Part shown: piece by piece, positions 16,376 to 24,662 of the stretch
Layout of the letters: every line of letters starts with the position of its first letter
How positions within the stretch are numbered: position 1 is the stretch's first letter
Source of the DNA: Planctomycetota bacterium
Lineage (GTDB): Bacteria > Planctomycetota > UBA1135 > GCA-002686595
Assembly: GCA_027083445.1 (NCBI GenBank)
Contig: JALWOP010000395.1
Location: 1 to 40,983 of the forward strand
Reading direction: 5' to 3'
Length of the DNA stretch: 40,983 bases
Position numbers and translations under genes: made by a program
The notes under the pieces: generated by a model
Database searches by the model: none
Seen by the model: the letters and a program-made list of their open reading frames with translations, nothing else
What the model was told of the DNA's origin: nothing

Positions 16376-18454
16376 ATGAAACCCAACTGCTCCAGCCTTC
16401 TTCTCGCGCTCACCATGGCCCTGGTGTCCGGGCAAGTCGAGGCCCAGTCAACCGAGTACCTAGAGTTCGGGCCGCCGGATCCCCAGATCAATCACCGCTT
16501 CGGCTACGCGGTTGCAATTAAGGGGAGTTGGGCTGTCGTCGGCGCGAACGGGGACAATGGCAATGGTCCTGCGTCAGGAGCTGTCTACGTAGTTAATTGG
16601 ACAACCGGGCAGCAACTGCATAAACTCGTGCCCACCGATCTCGCACTGGGTGATCAGTTCGGTTCCTCCGTCGCGATCGATGGGAAGACGGTGATCGTCG
16701 GAGCACCAAAGAGCGACGCCTCCGGCCACGATTCTGGCGCAGCCTATGTCTTTGACCTTGAGACGGGAGCACAGCTTGCCAAGCTGGTTCCGAATCATGG
16801 TCGTCCGGAAGCCAATTTCGGGGCTGCGGTGGGAATCGATGGGTCGGTCATCATCGTCGGAGCACCCTTCGAGTCCCATAGCGACAAGAAGAACGGAGCT
16901 GCCTATCTTTTTGATGCCCTCAGTGGTCATCAATTGGGAAAGCTGGTTTCCAGCGATCTCCACAACTACGACAACTTCGGCGCCGCGGTTGTCATTCAGG
17001 GCAACCGTGCTGTCGTCGGCGCGCCTGGAGCTGACACTTCTAGCAAGAAGAATGTCGGTGCCGTCTACGTCTTTGACGTTGTGACGGGAACGCAGATCCG
17101 GAAACTGCTATCGGCGGACAAGCCCAAAGGCCAGCAATTCGGCTCGTCTCTCGCGGCCAGCGGAACGAACCTCATTGCCGGGGCGCCATTTGACGATTCT
17201 CACGGGAAGAAATCCGGCGCAGCCTACCTATTGGATATATCCACGGGTCAGGAGTTGGCCAAACTGCTACCGGAAGACGGAGGTCCTTATGAGTATTTCG
17301 GCTGGTCGGTGGGGATCAGTGGGACACGGGCAGTCGTGGGCGCGTATTACTCCGTCGTGCTTGGAATGGGAACGGGTGCGGCATATGTGTTCGACACGTC
17401 TACGGGTCAACAGGTACAGAAACTCATCGCCTCCGATGGGGAAGGCGGGGATGCTCTCGGATGGTCCGTGGGATTGGATGGGTCGGCGGCGATTGCCGGC
17501 GCCCGGGACAAGAACACGAGCGCAGTAGGGGCCGGGAAAGCCTATGTGTTCTACCCTGAATCGGGCTGGGAGCGGAGCCCATTCAATGGACACTGGTACC
17601 TGGCTACGAACATCGAACGGACTTGGGCTGGGGCGGAAGCGGAGGCTCGCTGCTTCGGTGGACATTTGGCAACCATCCGCAACCAGGCGGAGAACGATTG
17701 GTTGGTGAGCAAGCTGAGGCAAGACAGCAGTTCACGCTGGATTGGATACAACGACCTAACGGTCGAGGGGCAGTTCGAGTGGGTCAGTGGGGAACCCAGT
17801 GGATTCGAGAACTGGTACCCCGGAGAGCCAGATGACTCTGGCGGTGCGGACTGGACATCGTGGGACTCGGTTACGGGTATGTGGTTCGATGAACCCCAAT
17901 CCCCGGAGCGTCCTTCTATCGTGGAGGTGATCTCGCAGGATTGCGACGGAGACAACCTCCCCGATGCCTACCAGATAGCCCGGGATCCCAGTTTGGACTG
18001 GGACGGCAATGGGATCTTGGACTCGTGTTCCCCGCCGAACTTCTGTATCGCCCTGATCAACAGCACCGGGATGGCCGCAGGCATAGGGGCACAGGGATCG
18101 CCGGTCTTGGCGGAGGAATCGGTTACCTTGACGGCTTGGGACTTACCCCTGAACGAGACTGGTTACTTCATGACCAGCGAGACCCGGGGGTACCTGCCCC
18201 ACTTCGGAGGTAGCGCGGGCATTCTCTGTCTGGATGCACCGATCTATCGTTTCAGCTCTCCCGCAAGTGGTGGGGCTGTCTTGGATAGTGGCGACACCGG
18301 TACGGTTGAACTGACCCTCGACCTCGGCCACCTGCCGAGCGGGGTCACCTTCGACCCAGGTGAGACCTGGTACTTCCAGCTCTGGTACCGGGATGTGGAC
18401 TCGAGCGGACCGACCTCCAACACCACCGACGGTCTGACGGTGCTGTTTCGGTAG
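16376..18454 (+). CDS. Secreted FG-GAP propeller / C-type-lectin-like protein, paralogue 1
   Basis: A 692-residue exported protein. Signal peptide 1-23 (cleavage after VEA). Residues ~30-400 hold seven FG-GAP-type repeats ('FGSSVAIDGKTVIVGAP', 'FGAAVGIDGSVIIVGAP' and so on), consistent with a seven-bladed propeller. Residues ~403-520 form a C-type-lectin-like domain ('WAGAEAEARCFGGHLATI', 'WIGYNDLTVEGQFEWVSG', 'FENWYPGEPDD'). A Ca-binding-like linker follows (DCDGDNLPD, 522-530, then DWDGNGILD). Residues ~552-692 are a tail with 'INSTG', 'GSAGILCL', 'YFQLWYRDVDSSG', 'SNTTDGL' that recurs in the paralogues and that I associate with secreted planctomycete proteins. The start is supported by GGAGA 5 nt upstream and by the signal peptide. 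A surface or extracellular glycan-binding role is inferred. It ends 25 bp before an IS remnant. Confidence 0.85.
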   Translation: MKPNCSSLLLALTMALVSGQVEAQSTEYLEFGPPDPQINHRFGYAVAIKGSWAVVGANGDNGNGPASGAVYVVNWTTGQQLHKLVPTDLALGDQFGSSVAIDGKTVIVGAPKSDASGHDSGAAYVFDLETGAQLAKLVPNHGRPEANFGAAVGIDGSVIIVGAPFESHSDKKNGAAYLFDALSGHQLGKLVSSDLHNYDNFGAAVVIQGNRAVVGAPGADTSSKKNVGAVYVFDVVTGTQIRKLLSADKPKGQQFGSSLAASGTNLIAGAPFDDSHGKKSGAAYLLDISTGQELAKLLPEDGGPYEYFGWSVGISGTRAVVGAYYSVVLGMGTGAAYVFDTSTGQQVQKLIASDGEGGDALGWSVGLDGSAAIAGARDKNTSAVGAGKAYVFYPESGWERSPFNGHWYLATNIERTWAGAEAEARCFGGHLATIRNQAENDWLVSKLRQDSSSRWIGYNDLTVEGQFEWVSGEPSGFENWYPGEPDDSGGADWTSWDSVTGMWFDEPQSPERPSIVEVISQDCDGDNLPDAYQIARDPSLDWDGNGILDSCSPPNFCIALINSTGMAAGIGAQGSPVLAEESVTLTAWDLPLNETGYFMTSETRGYLPHFGGSAGILCLDAPIYRFSSPASGGAVLDSGDTGTVELTLDLGHLPSGVTFDPGETWYFQLWYRDVDSSGPTSNTTDGLTVLFR

Positions 18455-18479
18455 GATTAGGTGCGGAAACCGGTTGACC

Positions 18480-18520
18480 GGGAATGTCAGATGAACCGTG
18501 TATCCGGGCGGGCCACCTGG
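18480..18520 (+). repeat. Left terminal inverted repeat of the IS256-type element
   Basis: Reverse-complement match to 19251-19291, identical over the outer 28 bp and over the inner 9 bp (GCCACCTGG), with three mismatches between. Confidence 0.92.
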
Positions 18521-18551
18521 GATCCTCCCACCCTTCAAGGAGATCCCACTG

Positions 18552-19236
18552 ATGTCGAAGGACAAACGCACCCCCTCGTCGATTCCCGACGAACTGATCG
18601 ATTCCCTGCTCCAGAACTGTGACCCCAAGGAACTGCTGAGCGACGGGGGGGGCCAAGTTCTGGCTGAAGATCCTCAACGAGCTCAAGAGCCGTGGAGTCG
18701 AGGACATGCTCGTCGTCTGCTGCGACGGGCTCAAGGGCTTCCCCGATGCCATCGAGACGGTCTTCCCCCAGACCACGGTGCAGACCTGCATCGTTCACAT
18801 GATCCGGAACTCGCTGCGCTACGTGAGCTACAAGGGCCGCAGGGCCGTGGCGAAGGATCTCAAGCCGATCTATGCCGCTCCGAGCCGCGAGGGGGCGAGC
18901 AGGGCCCTGGAAGCCTTCAAGGAGAAGTGGGGCCGGCGATACGAGATGATCGCCTCGTCCTGGGAGACCAACTGGGAGCGGATCGTGCCCTTCCTGGACT
19001 TCCCGGAGGAGGTCCGCAGGGTCATCTACACGACGAACGCGATCGAAGCGGTCAACTCCAGCCTCAGGAAGCTCCTGCAGTACCGTGGCCACTTCCCCAG
19101 CGATGAGGCGGTAACTAAGATCCTGTTCCTGGCGCTGGGCCGCTTCGAGAAGAAATGGACCAGGTGCATCCGCAACCGGAACGCCGTCCTCGGCCAGTTC
19201 ACAATCTTCTTCCCTGGCCGAATCCCTACCATCTGA
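18552..19236 (+). pseudogene. IS256-family (mutator) transposase remnant with internal deletion
   Basis: The first ~34 codons (from ATG 18552: MSKDKRTPSSIPDELIDSLL..., up to 'DPKELLSDGG') are a transposase N-terminus. The sequence then jumps, out of frame, at about 18650 to the C-terminal part beginning 'AKFWLKILNELKSRGVEDML' (from 18652). The C-terminal ~195 codons retain the second catalytic Asp (VVCCDGLKGFPDAI), 'CIVHMIRNSL', and the catalytic Glu in 'YTTNAIEAVNSSLRK', as in the family's DDE triad. The segment with the first catalytic Asp (roughly 150-200 residues) is gone, so the protein cannot be an active transposase. It could only move if a full-length relative elsewhere in the genome acts on its inverted repeats. 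Confidence 0.9.
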
Positions 19237-19250
19237 CAACACCATGGGTT

Positions 19251-19291
19251 CCAGGTGGCTCAGCCGGATACACGGTTCATCTGACATTCCC
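19251..19291 (-). repeat. Right terminal inverted repeat of the IS256-type element
   Basis: Mirror of 18480-18520; 38 of 41 positions pair, including the outer 28. Confidence 0.92.
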
Positions 19292-19488
19292 AACCGCGCT
19301 CCTCGGCAGAGGATGGTGTCCCTTGACATGGAGTTGCAGGTTCTGGGCCGGCCTGGATTTCGGCCAGTTGCGGGCGGCTCGTATTCGTTCGTGGCCGTGC
19401 CGGGCACCGGGCCGGACCCTCGCAGTAGTTCGCAGGGGGTGAAGCTGCGGATCGCTCGCGGTAGCTGGCAAGGAACGCCATCGCTACC

Positions 19489-19724
19489 GAACGGTCGTTC
19501 CTGGGGCCGTCTTTCGGGCGGGATCTCATCCGCCACTTGCTGCACCGCCAACCGGCGGTTCTCCCTTGGCTAGGGGCTGGAAGGGTGCTAGCGTGGCTCA
19601 GTCGGGCTCCAGGCTCGCAGGTTGGAGCCCCGATTCTGTCAAGTTCACCCCGGTTTCCCCTGGGAGGGTAGCCTGAGTGACGTTCACTCCACGACGTTGA
19701 GATACCTACAACCCGGAGTGCCCG
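19489..19724 (+). promoter_or_regulatory. Control module of lectin-propeller gene 2
   Basis: The palindrome-like GAACGGTCGTTC lies at 19489-19500, followed by a stretch similar to module 1 (CTTTCGGG). An extended -10-like TGC-TAGCGT has its hexamer at 19589-19594, with TTGGCT about 17 nt upstream as a weak -35 candidate. A ~125-nt leader ends in TACAACCCGGAG before the ATG at 19725. The preceding stretch 19292-19488 contains no gene that I can support. Confidence 0.55.
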
Positions 19725-21806
19725 ATGGTACTGTCCCGCTCCAGTCTCGTTCTCGCGCTCACCATGACTCTGATGTCGGGGCCGGCTCGTGCCCAGACAA
19801 CGGAATACCTGGAGATCAGTCCGAATGCCCCCCACAACTATCAACGCTTCGGCAGCGCGGCGGCGGTTCAGGGCCCTTGGGCCGTCTTCGGGGCGGACTG
19901 GGACCCCGCGGGAGGGGTCGCCGCAGGAGCGGTCTATGTCTTTGACTTGACGACTGGGCAACAACTGCACAAGCTGATGTCGACCGATATCGCGGCGGGA
20001 GACCGGTTCGGAACCTCTGTTGCTATCAGCGGAAATACTCTGATCATCGGTGCGCCGGGAAGCAACACCTTTGGGCCGAAGAGTGGCGCAGCCTACATAT
20101 TTGACCTCGAAACAGGGCAGCAGTTAGCAAAGCTGATACCCAACCAGGGGTTTCAGGAGGCCTATTTCGGGTTTTCCGTGGGGATCGATGGGGGCATGGC
20201 CATCATCGGTGCACCGCTGGAGTCGCCGAGCAACTCCGAGAATGGCGCCGTCTATCTCTTTGATCCTCTTAGCGGGCAACAACTGGCAAGACTGGTTGCC
20301 AGTGACATCCACGATTATGACAACTTCGGCACATCTGTCGCTATTCAAGGAGATATGATTCTCGTTGGTTCGCCAGGAGCCGATCTTCCTCCGGCCAACG
20401 TGGGCGCCGTCTATGTATTTGATACGAGTACCGGCAACGAATTGCGGAAGATGACGCCAGCGCAGAAGATATATTCTCAGAGATTCGGAACTAAGCTGGC
20501 GGTGAGCGGATCAGTGGCTATCGTCGGGGCGCCAGATACTGATGACGGCTTATGCTATAAGTGCGGTTCAGCCTATCTTTTTGATTTTACCTCGGGCCAG
20601 GAACTGGCCAGGTTGGTGCCCGATTATGGCAACGGGAACTTTCAGTACTTCGGTAGCTCAGTCGGGATCAGTGGAAGGAGGGCGATTGTGGGTGCAGAGA
20701 GAGCGCTTATCGGGGCAGAAAGGCCAGGCCTGGTATTTATGTACGATGCCTTTACGGGCCAAAAGGTGAACAGTTTTCTTGCTTCTGACCAAGAAGATGA
20801 CGACCTATTCGGAGGGTCGGTCGGCATACATGGTTTAGTGACGATTGTCGGCGCGCCCGGGAAAAACACGAGTGCAGTGCACTCCGGGTCAGCTTATGTG
20901 TTCTACCCGGTTGTGTCTTGGGAGCAAAGTCCCATCAATGGGCATTGGTATATGGGGACGAACTTCGATCTGACCTGGTCCATGGCAGAGGTGGAGGCGC
21001 GAAGCTTTGGTGGGCACCTGGCGACCATCCGGAGCCAGGCGGAGAACGACTGGTTGATGGGAAATCACGAGCTGAACGATCGCTCCCGCTGGATCGGTTA
21101 TACCGACGTGGCCTTCGAGGGGCAGTTCGAGTGGATCAATGGGGAGCCTCCCGGATTCGAGAACTGGTACCCCGGAGAGCCGGACGACGTAGGTGGTGCG
21201 GACTGGACGGCTTGGGATCCGGCGACGGGTATGTGGTTCGATGAACCCCAGGCCCCCGGACGTCCCTCTATCGTGGAAGTGATTTCGCCGGACTGTGATG
21301 GCGACGGTGTCCCCGATGCCTACCAGATGGCCCGGGAGCCCGGACTGGATTGGGACGGCAATGGGGTCTTGGACGCCTGCTCTCCGCCGAACTTTTGTAC
21401 GGCCTTGATCAACAGCACCGGGCTCCCTGCGGGTATCGGGGCAGAGGGATCGCCGGTCTTGGCGGAGGATTCAGTGACTCTGACCGCTTGGAATCTACCC
21501 CTGAACGAGACGGGCTACTTCATGGCCGGCGAGAGCCAGGGATACCTGCCCCACTTCGGGGGGAGTGCCGGCATTCTCTGCCTCGGGGCGCCCATCTATC
21601 GTTTCAGTTCTCCGGCAAGCGGTGGGGCTGTCTTGGACAGCGGCGACACGGGCACGGTGGAACTTACGCTGGATCTCGGCCTCCTACCCCAGGGGATCAC
21701 CTTCGACCCGGGTGAGACCTGGTACTTCCAACTCTGGTACCGGGATGTGGACTCGGGCGGACCGACCTCCAACACCAGCGACGGTCTGACGGTACTGTTC
21801 CGGTAG
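19725..21806 (+). CDS. Secreted FG-GAP propeller / C-type-lectin-like protein, paralogue 2
   Basis: A 693-residue product collinear with paralogue 1. Signal peptide 'SSLVLALTMTLMSGPARAQ'; seven FG-GAP repeats (from 'FGSAAAVQGPWAVFGAD' to 'FGGSVGIHGLVTIVGAP'); lectin-like domain ('WSMAEVEARSFGGHLATI', 'WIGYTDVAFEGQFEWING', 'FENWYPGEPDD'); Ca-binding-like linker (DCDGDGVPD, DWDGNGVLD); and the conserved tail. The lectin domain and tail are much more conserved between the paralogues than the propeller loops, which differ in length and charge (for example 'DTDDGLCYKCGS' in blade 5). This is the pattern expected if the propellers have diversified in what they bind. The start is supported by GGAG 6 nt upstream. 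It has its own control module, so the copies look like separate transcription units. Confidence 0.85.
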   Translation: MVLSRSSLVLALTMTLMSGPARAQTTEYLEISPNAPHNYQRFGSAAAVQGPWAVFGADWDPAGGVAAGAVYVFDLTTGQQLHKLMSTDIAAGDRFGTSVAISGNTLIIGAPGSNTFGPKSGAAYIFDLETGQQLAKLIPNQGFQEAYFGFSVGIDGGMAIIGAPLESPSNSENGAVYLFDPLSGQQLARLVASDIHDYDNFGTSVAIQGDMILVGSPGADLPPANVGAVYVFDTSTGNELRKMTPAQKIYSQRFGTKLAVSGSVAIVGAPDTDDGLCYKCGSAYLFDFTSGQELARLVPDYGNGNFQYFGSSVGISGRRAIVGAERALIGAERPGLVFMYDAFTGQKVNSFLASDQEDDDLFGGSVGIHGLVTIVGAPGKNTSAVHSGSAYVFYPVVSWEQSPINGHWYMGTNFDLTWSMAEVEARSFGGHLATIRSQAENDWLMGNHELNDRSRWIGYTDVAFEGQFEWINGEPPGFENWYPGEPDDVGGADWTAWDPATGMWFDEPQAPGRPSIVEVISPDCDGDGVPDAYQMAREPGLDWDGNGVLDACSPPNFCTALINSTGLPAGIGAEGSPVLAEDSVTLTAWNLPLNETGYFMAGESQGYLPHFGGSAGILCLGAPIYRFSSPASGGAVLDSGDTGTVELTLDLGLLPQGITFDPGETWYFQLWYRDVDSGGPTSNTSDGLTVLFR

Positions 21807-21811
21807 TCCCA

Positions 21812-21852
21812 CGGGGCTCGGTGATTCCACGGGACACAGGGGGGGAGCCCCG
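21812..21852 (+). terminator. Inverted repeat after lectin-propeller gene 2
   Basis: CGGGGCTC (21812-21819) and GAGCCCCG (21845-21852) form a perfect 8-bp stem 6 nt after the stop, with a 25-nt loop. It is strong but lacks a T-tract, so termination is only a possibility. The rest of 21853-22101 holds no gene that I can support; a 'GGAGCCCGATG' motif at about 21872 recurs at about 24541 after gene 3, which suggests that the duplicated unit extended downstream of the gene. Confidence 0.35.
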
Positions 21853-22101
21853 CCCAATTCCCCCCGCCGAAGGAGCCCGATGCGGACCCGGAGAGGGGAT
21901 GAATCGTGCGGCCCTCTTGGGCAGGGGCCGACCGGGGTTGGTTCGGTCTCGTGCCCAGAGTTCTCCACAATCGGCCTATCGTCTCCCCCTAGGCCCCCCC
22001 TCCAGGCGCGGAAATCCGCAGGTTTTGCCCCATGTCTCGGGCTGTACGGGCACGGGATAGTTCCGACCGGCCAGTCCCGCAGCAGGGCACCATTTCCCGC
22101 T

Positions 22102-22345
22102 GACCAGTCGTTCTGGAGCTTTCCTGTTTGCGGGATGGCATCTGGAAGAAGCTATCTCTACTCCGGTAGATTCTCTGACTCCGTTCTGCGAGGCCTTGGA
22201 CCTATGCTAGCATGGCATGAGATATGCCTCACGTTCGCAGTACGAACGCCCTTCTGTGTTCGTCCCCGTGTGCTCGCCCTGGATGCCCCTGGAATGCACC
22301 GGGGAGGCGATCCTGCAGCGGTGAGGACTACAAGTCGGAGGTCCC
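22102..22345 (+). promoter_or_regulatory. Control module of lectin-propeller gene 3
   Basis: A degenerate palindrome, GACCAGTCGTTC, lies at 22102-22113; only its right half matches modules 1 and 2. An extended -10-like TGC-TAGCAT has its hexamer at 22208-22213. A ~125-nt leader ends with ACTACAAGTCGGAGGT before the ATG at 22346. Spacings match the other two modules within 6 nt. Confidence 0.5.
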
Positions 22346-24427
22346 ATGAAGTTGCTTCCCACCGGTCTCATTCTTGCAGTTGGTCTGATTCTCGTATCCG
22401 GTCCGATCGGCGCCCAGACAACCGAATACCTGAAGATCGGGCCGAATGATCCCCATCTCTACCAACGCTTCGGCAGCGCCGTCGCGATTCAGGGCCGCTG
22501 GGCTGTCGTCGGAGCGGAGTGGGATCCCAGCAGTGGACCTCATACAGGAGCTGTCTATGTCTTTGATTTGACCACCAGGCGCCAACGGCGTAAACTTGTG
22601 CCGGCTGGACTTGCAGTGGAGGATCGCTTTGGCGCTTCTGTTGCGGTTTCTGGAGATACCGTGATCGCCGGTGCGCCGGGGAGTGATATCTTCGGAAAGG
22701 ATTCCGGTGCTGCCTATGTCTTCGACATCGTGACGGGCCAGCAGCTAGCCAAGCTCGTCCCCAATCAAGGTAGCCAGCGTGCCGAATTCGGGTCTTCCGT
22801 GGGGATCGATGGAGGCGTCGCTATCGTCGGAGCACCCTGGGATTCGAATCACGGCTATGAGGTCGGTGCAGCCTATCTTTTTGATGTTTTCAGCGGTCTG
22901 CAGTTGAAGGAACTGATTGCCGCTCAGAGCAATCCGATGGATGAGTTCGGAACAGCTGTTGCCATCCAGGGGGCTAGGGCTCTTGTCGGTGCGCCGCAAT
23001 ACTATACTCAGGCGATGGGGTATATTGGTGCTGTCTATGTATTCGACACTAATTCCGGCAACGAACTCAGGCAGTTGACCCCTTTGACTTCCATCTACGG
23101 TCAGCGATTTGGGGCGGCGCTTGCGATAAGCGGCCCGATGGCTATCATTGGGGCACCGTATACGCACGTCTATCCCTATAAACTTTTTTCTGGTGCAGCC
23201 TACCTCTTTGACTACACTTCGGGCCAGCAGCTGGCGAAGTTGGAGCCGGAACCGGTCGCCAAGCAGTATTTTGGCACTTCGGTGGGGATAAACGGAGCGA
23301 GGGCAATCGTGGGAGCGGACGGAGGGCTCTTCGACTCGAAGAGGGTGGGACTGGCGTACGTGTTCGATGCATCTACGGGCCAGGAAGTGAACAAGCTTCT
23401 CGCTTCAGACGGAGAAGAGGGCGACCTGTTCGGAAGGGCGGTCGGGATACAGGGGTCGGTGGCAATTGTCAGTGCCCGTGACAATACTCAGAGTACTGGG
23501 AATGACGGTGCCGCCTATTTGTTCTACCCCGTTGGGCCTTGGGAGCAGAGTCCGATCAACGGGCATTGGTATCTTGGCGCAAACCTCGATCAGACCTGGG
23601 CGATGGCGGAAGCGGAGGCTCGCAGGTTCGGTGGGCACCTGGCCACCATCCGCAGCCAGGCGGAGAACGCCTGGTTGATGGGCAATCCGGAACTGAACGA
23701 CCGTCCGCGTTGGATCGGATACAACGACGTGGCGGTCGAGGGGCAATTCGAGTGGATCAGTGGGGAGCCGGTCGGCTTCGAGAACTGGTCTCCGGGAGAG
23801 CCCGATGACCTGGGGGGCGCGGACTGGACCGCGTGGGATCCGGCGACGGGCATGTGGTCCGATGAACCCCAGGCCCCCGGCCGTGCCTCCATCGTGGAAG
23901 TGATTTCGCCGGATTGCGACGGAAACCTGGTCCCCGATGTCTATCAGATAGCCCGCGACCGCAGCTTGGACTGGGACGGCAATGGGGTCTTGGATTCATG
24001 TTCTCCGCCCAACTTCTGCACCGCCCTCATCAACAGCACCGGGGTCCCGGCGAGTATCGGGGCGCAGGGATCGCCGGTTGTATCGGAGGATTCCCTCACC
24101 CTGACGGCTTGGGACTTACCCCTGAACCAGACGGGCTACTTCATGGCCAGCGAGAGCCAGGGGTACCTGCCGCACTTCGGCGGCAGTGCGGGCATTCTCT
24201 GTCTGGGAGCGCCGATCTATCGCTTCAGTTCGCCCGCAAGCGGTGGTGCCGTCTTGGACAGCGGCGACACGGGCACGGTGGAACTTACGCTGGATTTCGG
24301 CCTTCTACCCCAGGGGGTCACCTTCGACCCTGGTGAGACCTGGTACTTCCAACTCTGGTACCGGGATGTGGACTCGAGCGGACCGACCTCCAACACGACT
24401 GACGGTTTGACGGTGCTGTTCCGGTAG
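22346..24427 (+). CDS. Secreted FG-GAP propeller / C-type-lectin-like protein, paralogue 3
   Basis: A 693-residue product with the architecture of paralogues 1 and 2. Signal peptide 'LILAVGLILVSGPIGAQ'; seven FG-GAP repeats (from 'FGSAVAIQGRWAVVGAE' to 'FGRAVGIQGSVAIVSAR'); lectin-like domain ('WAMAEAEARRFGGHLATI', 'WIGYNDVAVEGQFEWISG', 'FENWSPGEPDD'); linker (DCDGNLVPD, DWDGNGVLD); and the same tail ('GSAGILCLGAPIYRFSSPAS', 'YFQLWYRDVDSSG'). The ribosome-binding site is GGAGGT, 3 nt before the ATG. Blades 4-5 carry insertions unlike the other copies ('YYTQAMGYIGA', 'THVYPYKLFSGA'). It is the last of three tandem copies; the downstream efflux gene is unrelated. Confidence 0.85.
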   Translation: MKLLPTGLILAVGLILVSGPIGAQTTEYLKIGPNDPHLYQRFGSAVAIQGRWAVVGAEWDPSSGPHTGAVYVFDLTTRRQRRKLVPAGLAVEDRFGASVAVSGDTVIAGAPGSDIFGKDSGAAYVFDIVTGQQLAKLVPNQGSQRAEFGSSVGIDGGVAIVGAPWDSNHGYEVGAAYLFDVFSGLQLKELIAAQSNPMDEFGTAVAIQGARALVGAPQYYTQAMGYIGAVYVFDTNSGNELRQLTPLTSIYGQRFGAALAISGPMAIIGAPYTHVYPYKLFSGAAYLFDYTSGQQLAKLEPEPVAKQYFGTSVGINGARAIVGADGGLFDSKRVGLAYVFDASTGQEVNKLLASDGEEGDLFGRAVGIQGSVAIVSARDNTQSTGNDGAAYLFYPVGPWEQSPINGHWYLGANLDQTWAMAEAEARRFGGHLATIRSQAENAWLMGNPELNDRPRWIGYNDVAVEGQFEWISGEPVGFENWSPGEPDDLGGADWTAWDPATGMWSDEPQAPGRASIVEVISPDCDGNLVPDVYQIARDRSLDWDGNGVLDSCSPPNFCTALINSTGVPASIGAQGSPVVSEDSLTLTAWDLPLNQTGYFMASESQGYLPHFGGSAGILCLGAPIYRFSSPASGGAVLDSGDTGTVELTLDFGLLPQGVTFDPGETWYFQLWYRDVDSSGPTSNTTDGLTVLFR

Positions 24428-24450
24428 TTTCACGGGAGCGATAGCCCACC

Positions 24451-24496
24451 GGGGCAACCGCCCCATGGGTTCGATCGTCCACCGGGTTCGATCGTC
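24451..24496 (+). repeat. Hairpin and short tandem repeat after lectin-propeller gene 3
   Basis: GGGGC-AACC-GCCCC (24451-24464) can form a tight stem-loop and may end transcription. It is followed by two copies of GGGTTCGATCGTC (24467-24479 and 24484-24496) with a 17-bp period, each containing the palindrome CGATCG. The function of the direct repeat is unknown; it could be a paired operator or slippage product. Confidence 0.4.
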
Positions 24497-24662
24497 ATCC
24501 GGCCGGAGGCGGCCAGTCGGCACCGAATCTCCCTCGATCTTGGAGCCCGATGGGGCGGCCGGGGGGGGGATGATTCCCGCCGGACTCCTTGGCGGGGGAG
24601 AGGCGTGACCTCAGGATCTGGGCAAACCTGGATCTCGCCATGGCATCCCCCTCGCCCTCGCT

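Larger units (their letters stand above)
18480..19291. mobile_element. Decayed IS256-family insertion sequence with intact inverted repeats
   Basis: An 812-bp element bounded by 41-bp terminal inverted repeats: left 18480-18520 and right 19251-19291. The outer 28 bp are identical (both ends begin GGGAATGTCAGATGAACCGT) and 38 of 41 positions match overall. Inside is a transposase remnant (see the pseudogene entry) much shorter than a full IS256-type gene of ~400 codons. No matching 8-9 bp target duplication is visible at the flanks (left CGGTTGACC, right AACCGCGCT), so either it has decayed or the insertion rearranged its target. The element sits between paralogue 1 and the control module of paralogue 2 without disrupting either gene. 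Confidence 0.88.

Noticed and set aside
18465-19300. Target-site duplication flanking the IS256-type element
   Set aside because: The 9 bp on each side (CGGTTGACC and AACCGCGCT) do not match; the shared AACCG in the neighbourhood is not in the right register.
16376-24427. CRISPR-like or phage-like interpretation of the repetitive region
   Set aside because: The repetition is at the protein level (FG-GAP repeats and three paralogous genes); there are no short spaced direct repeats, integrase or att sites.
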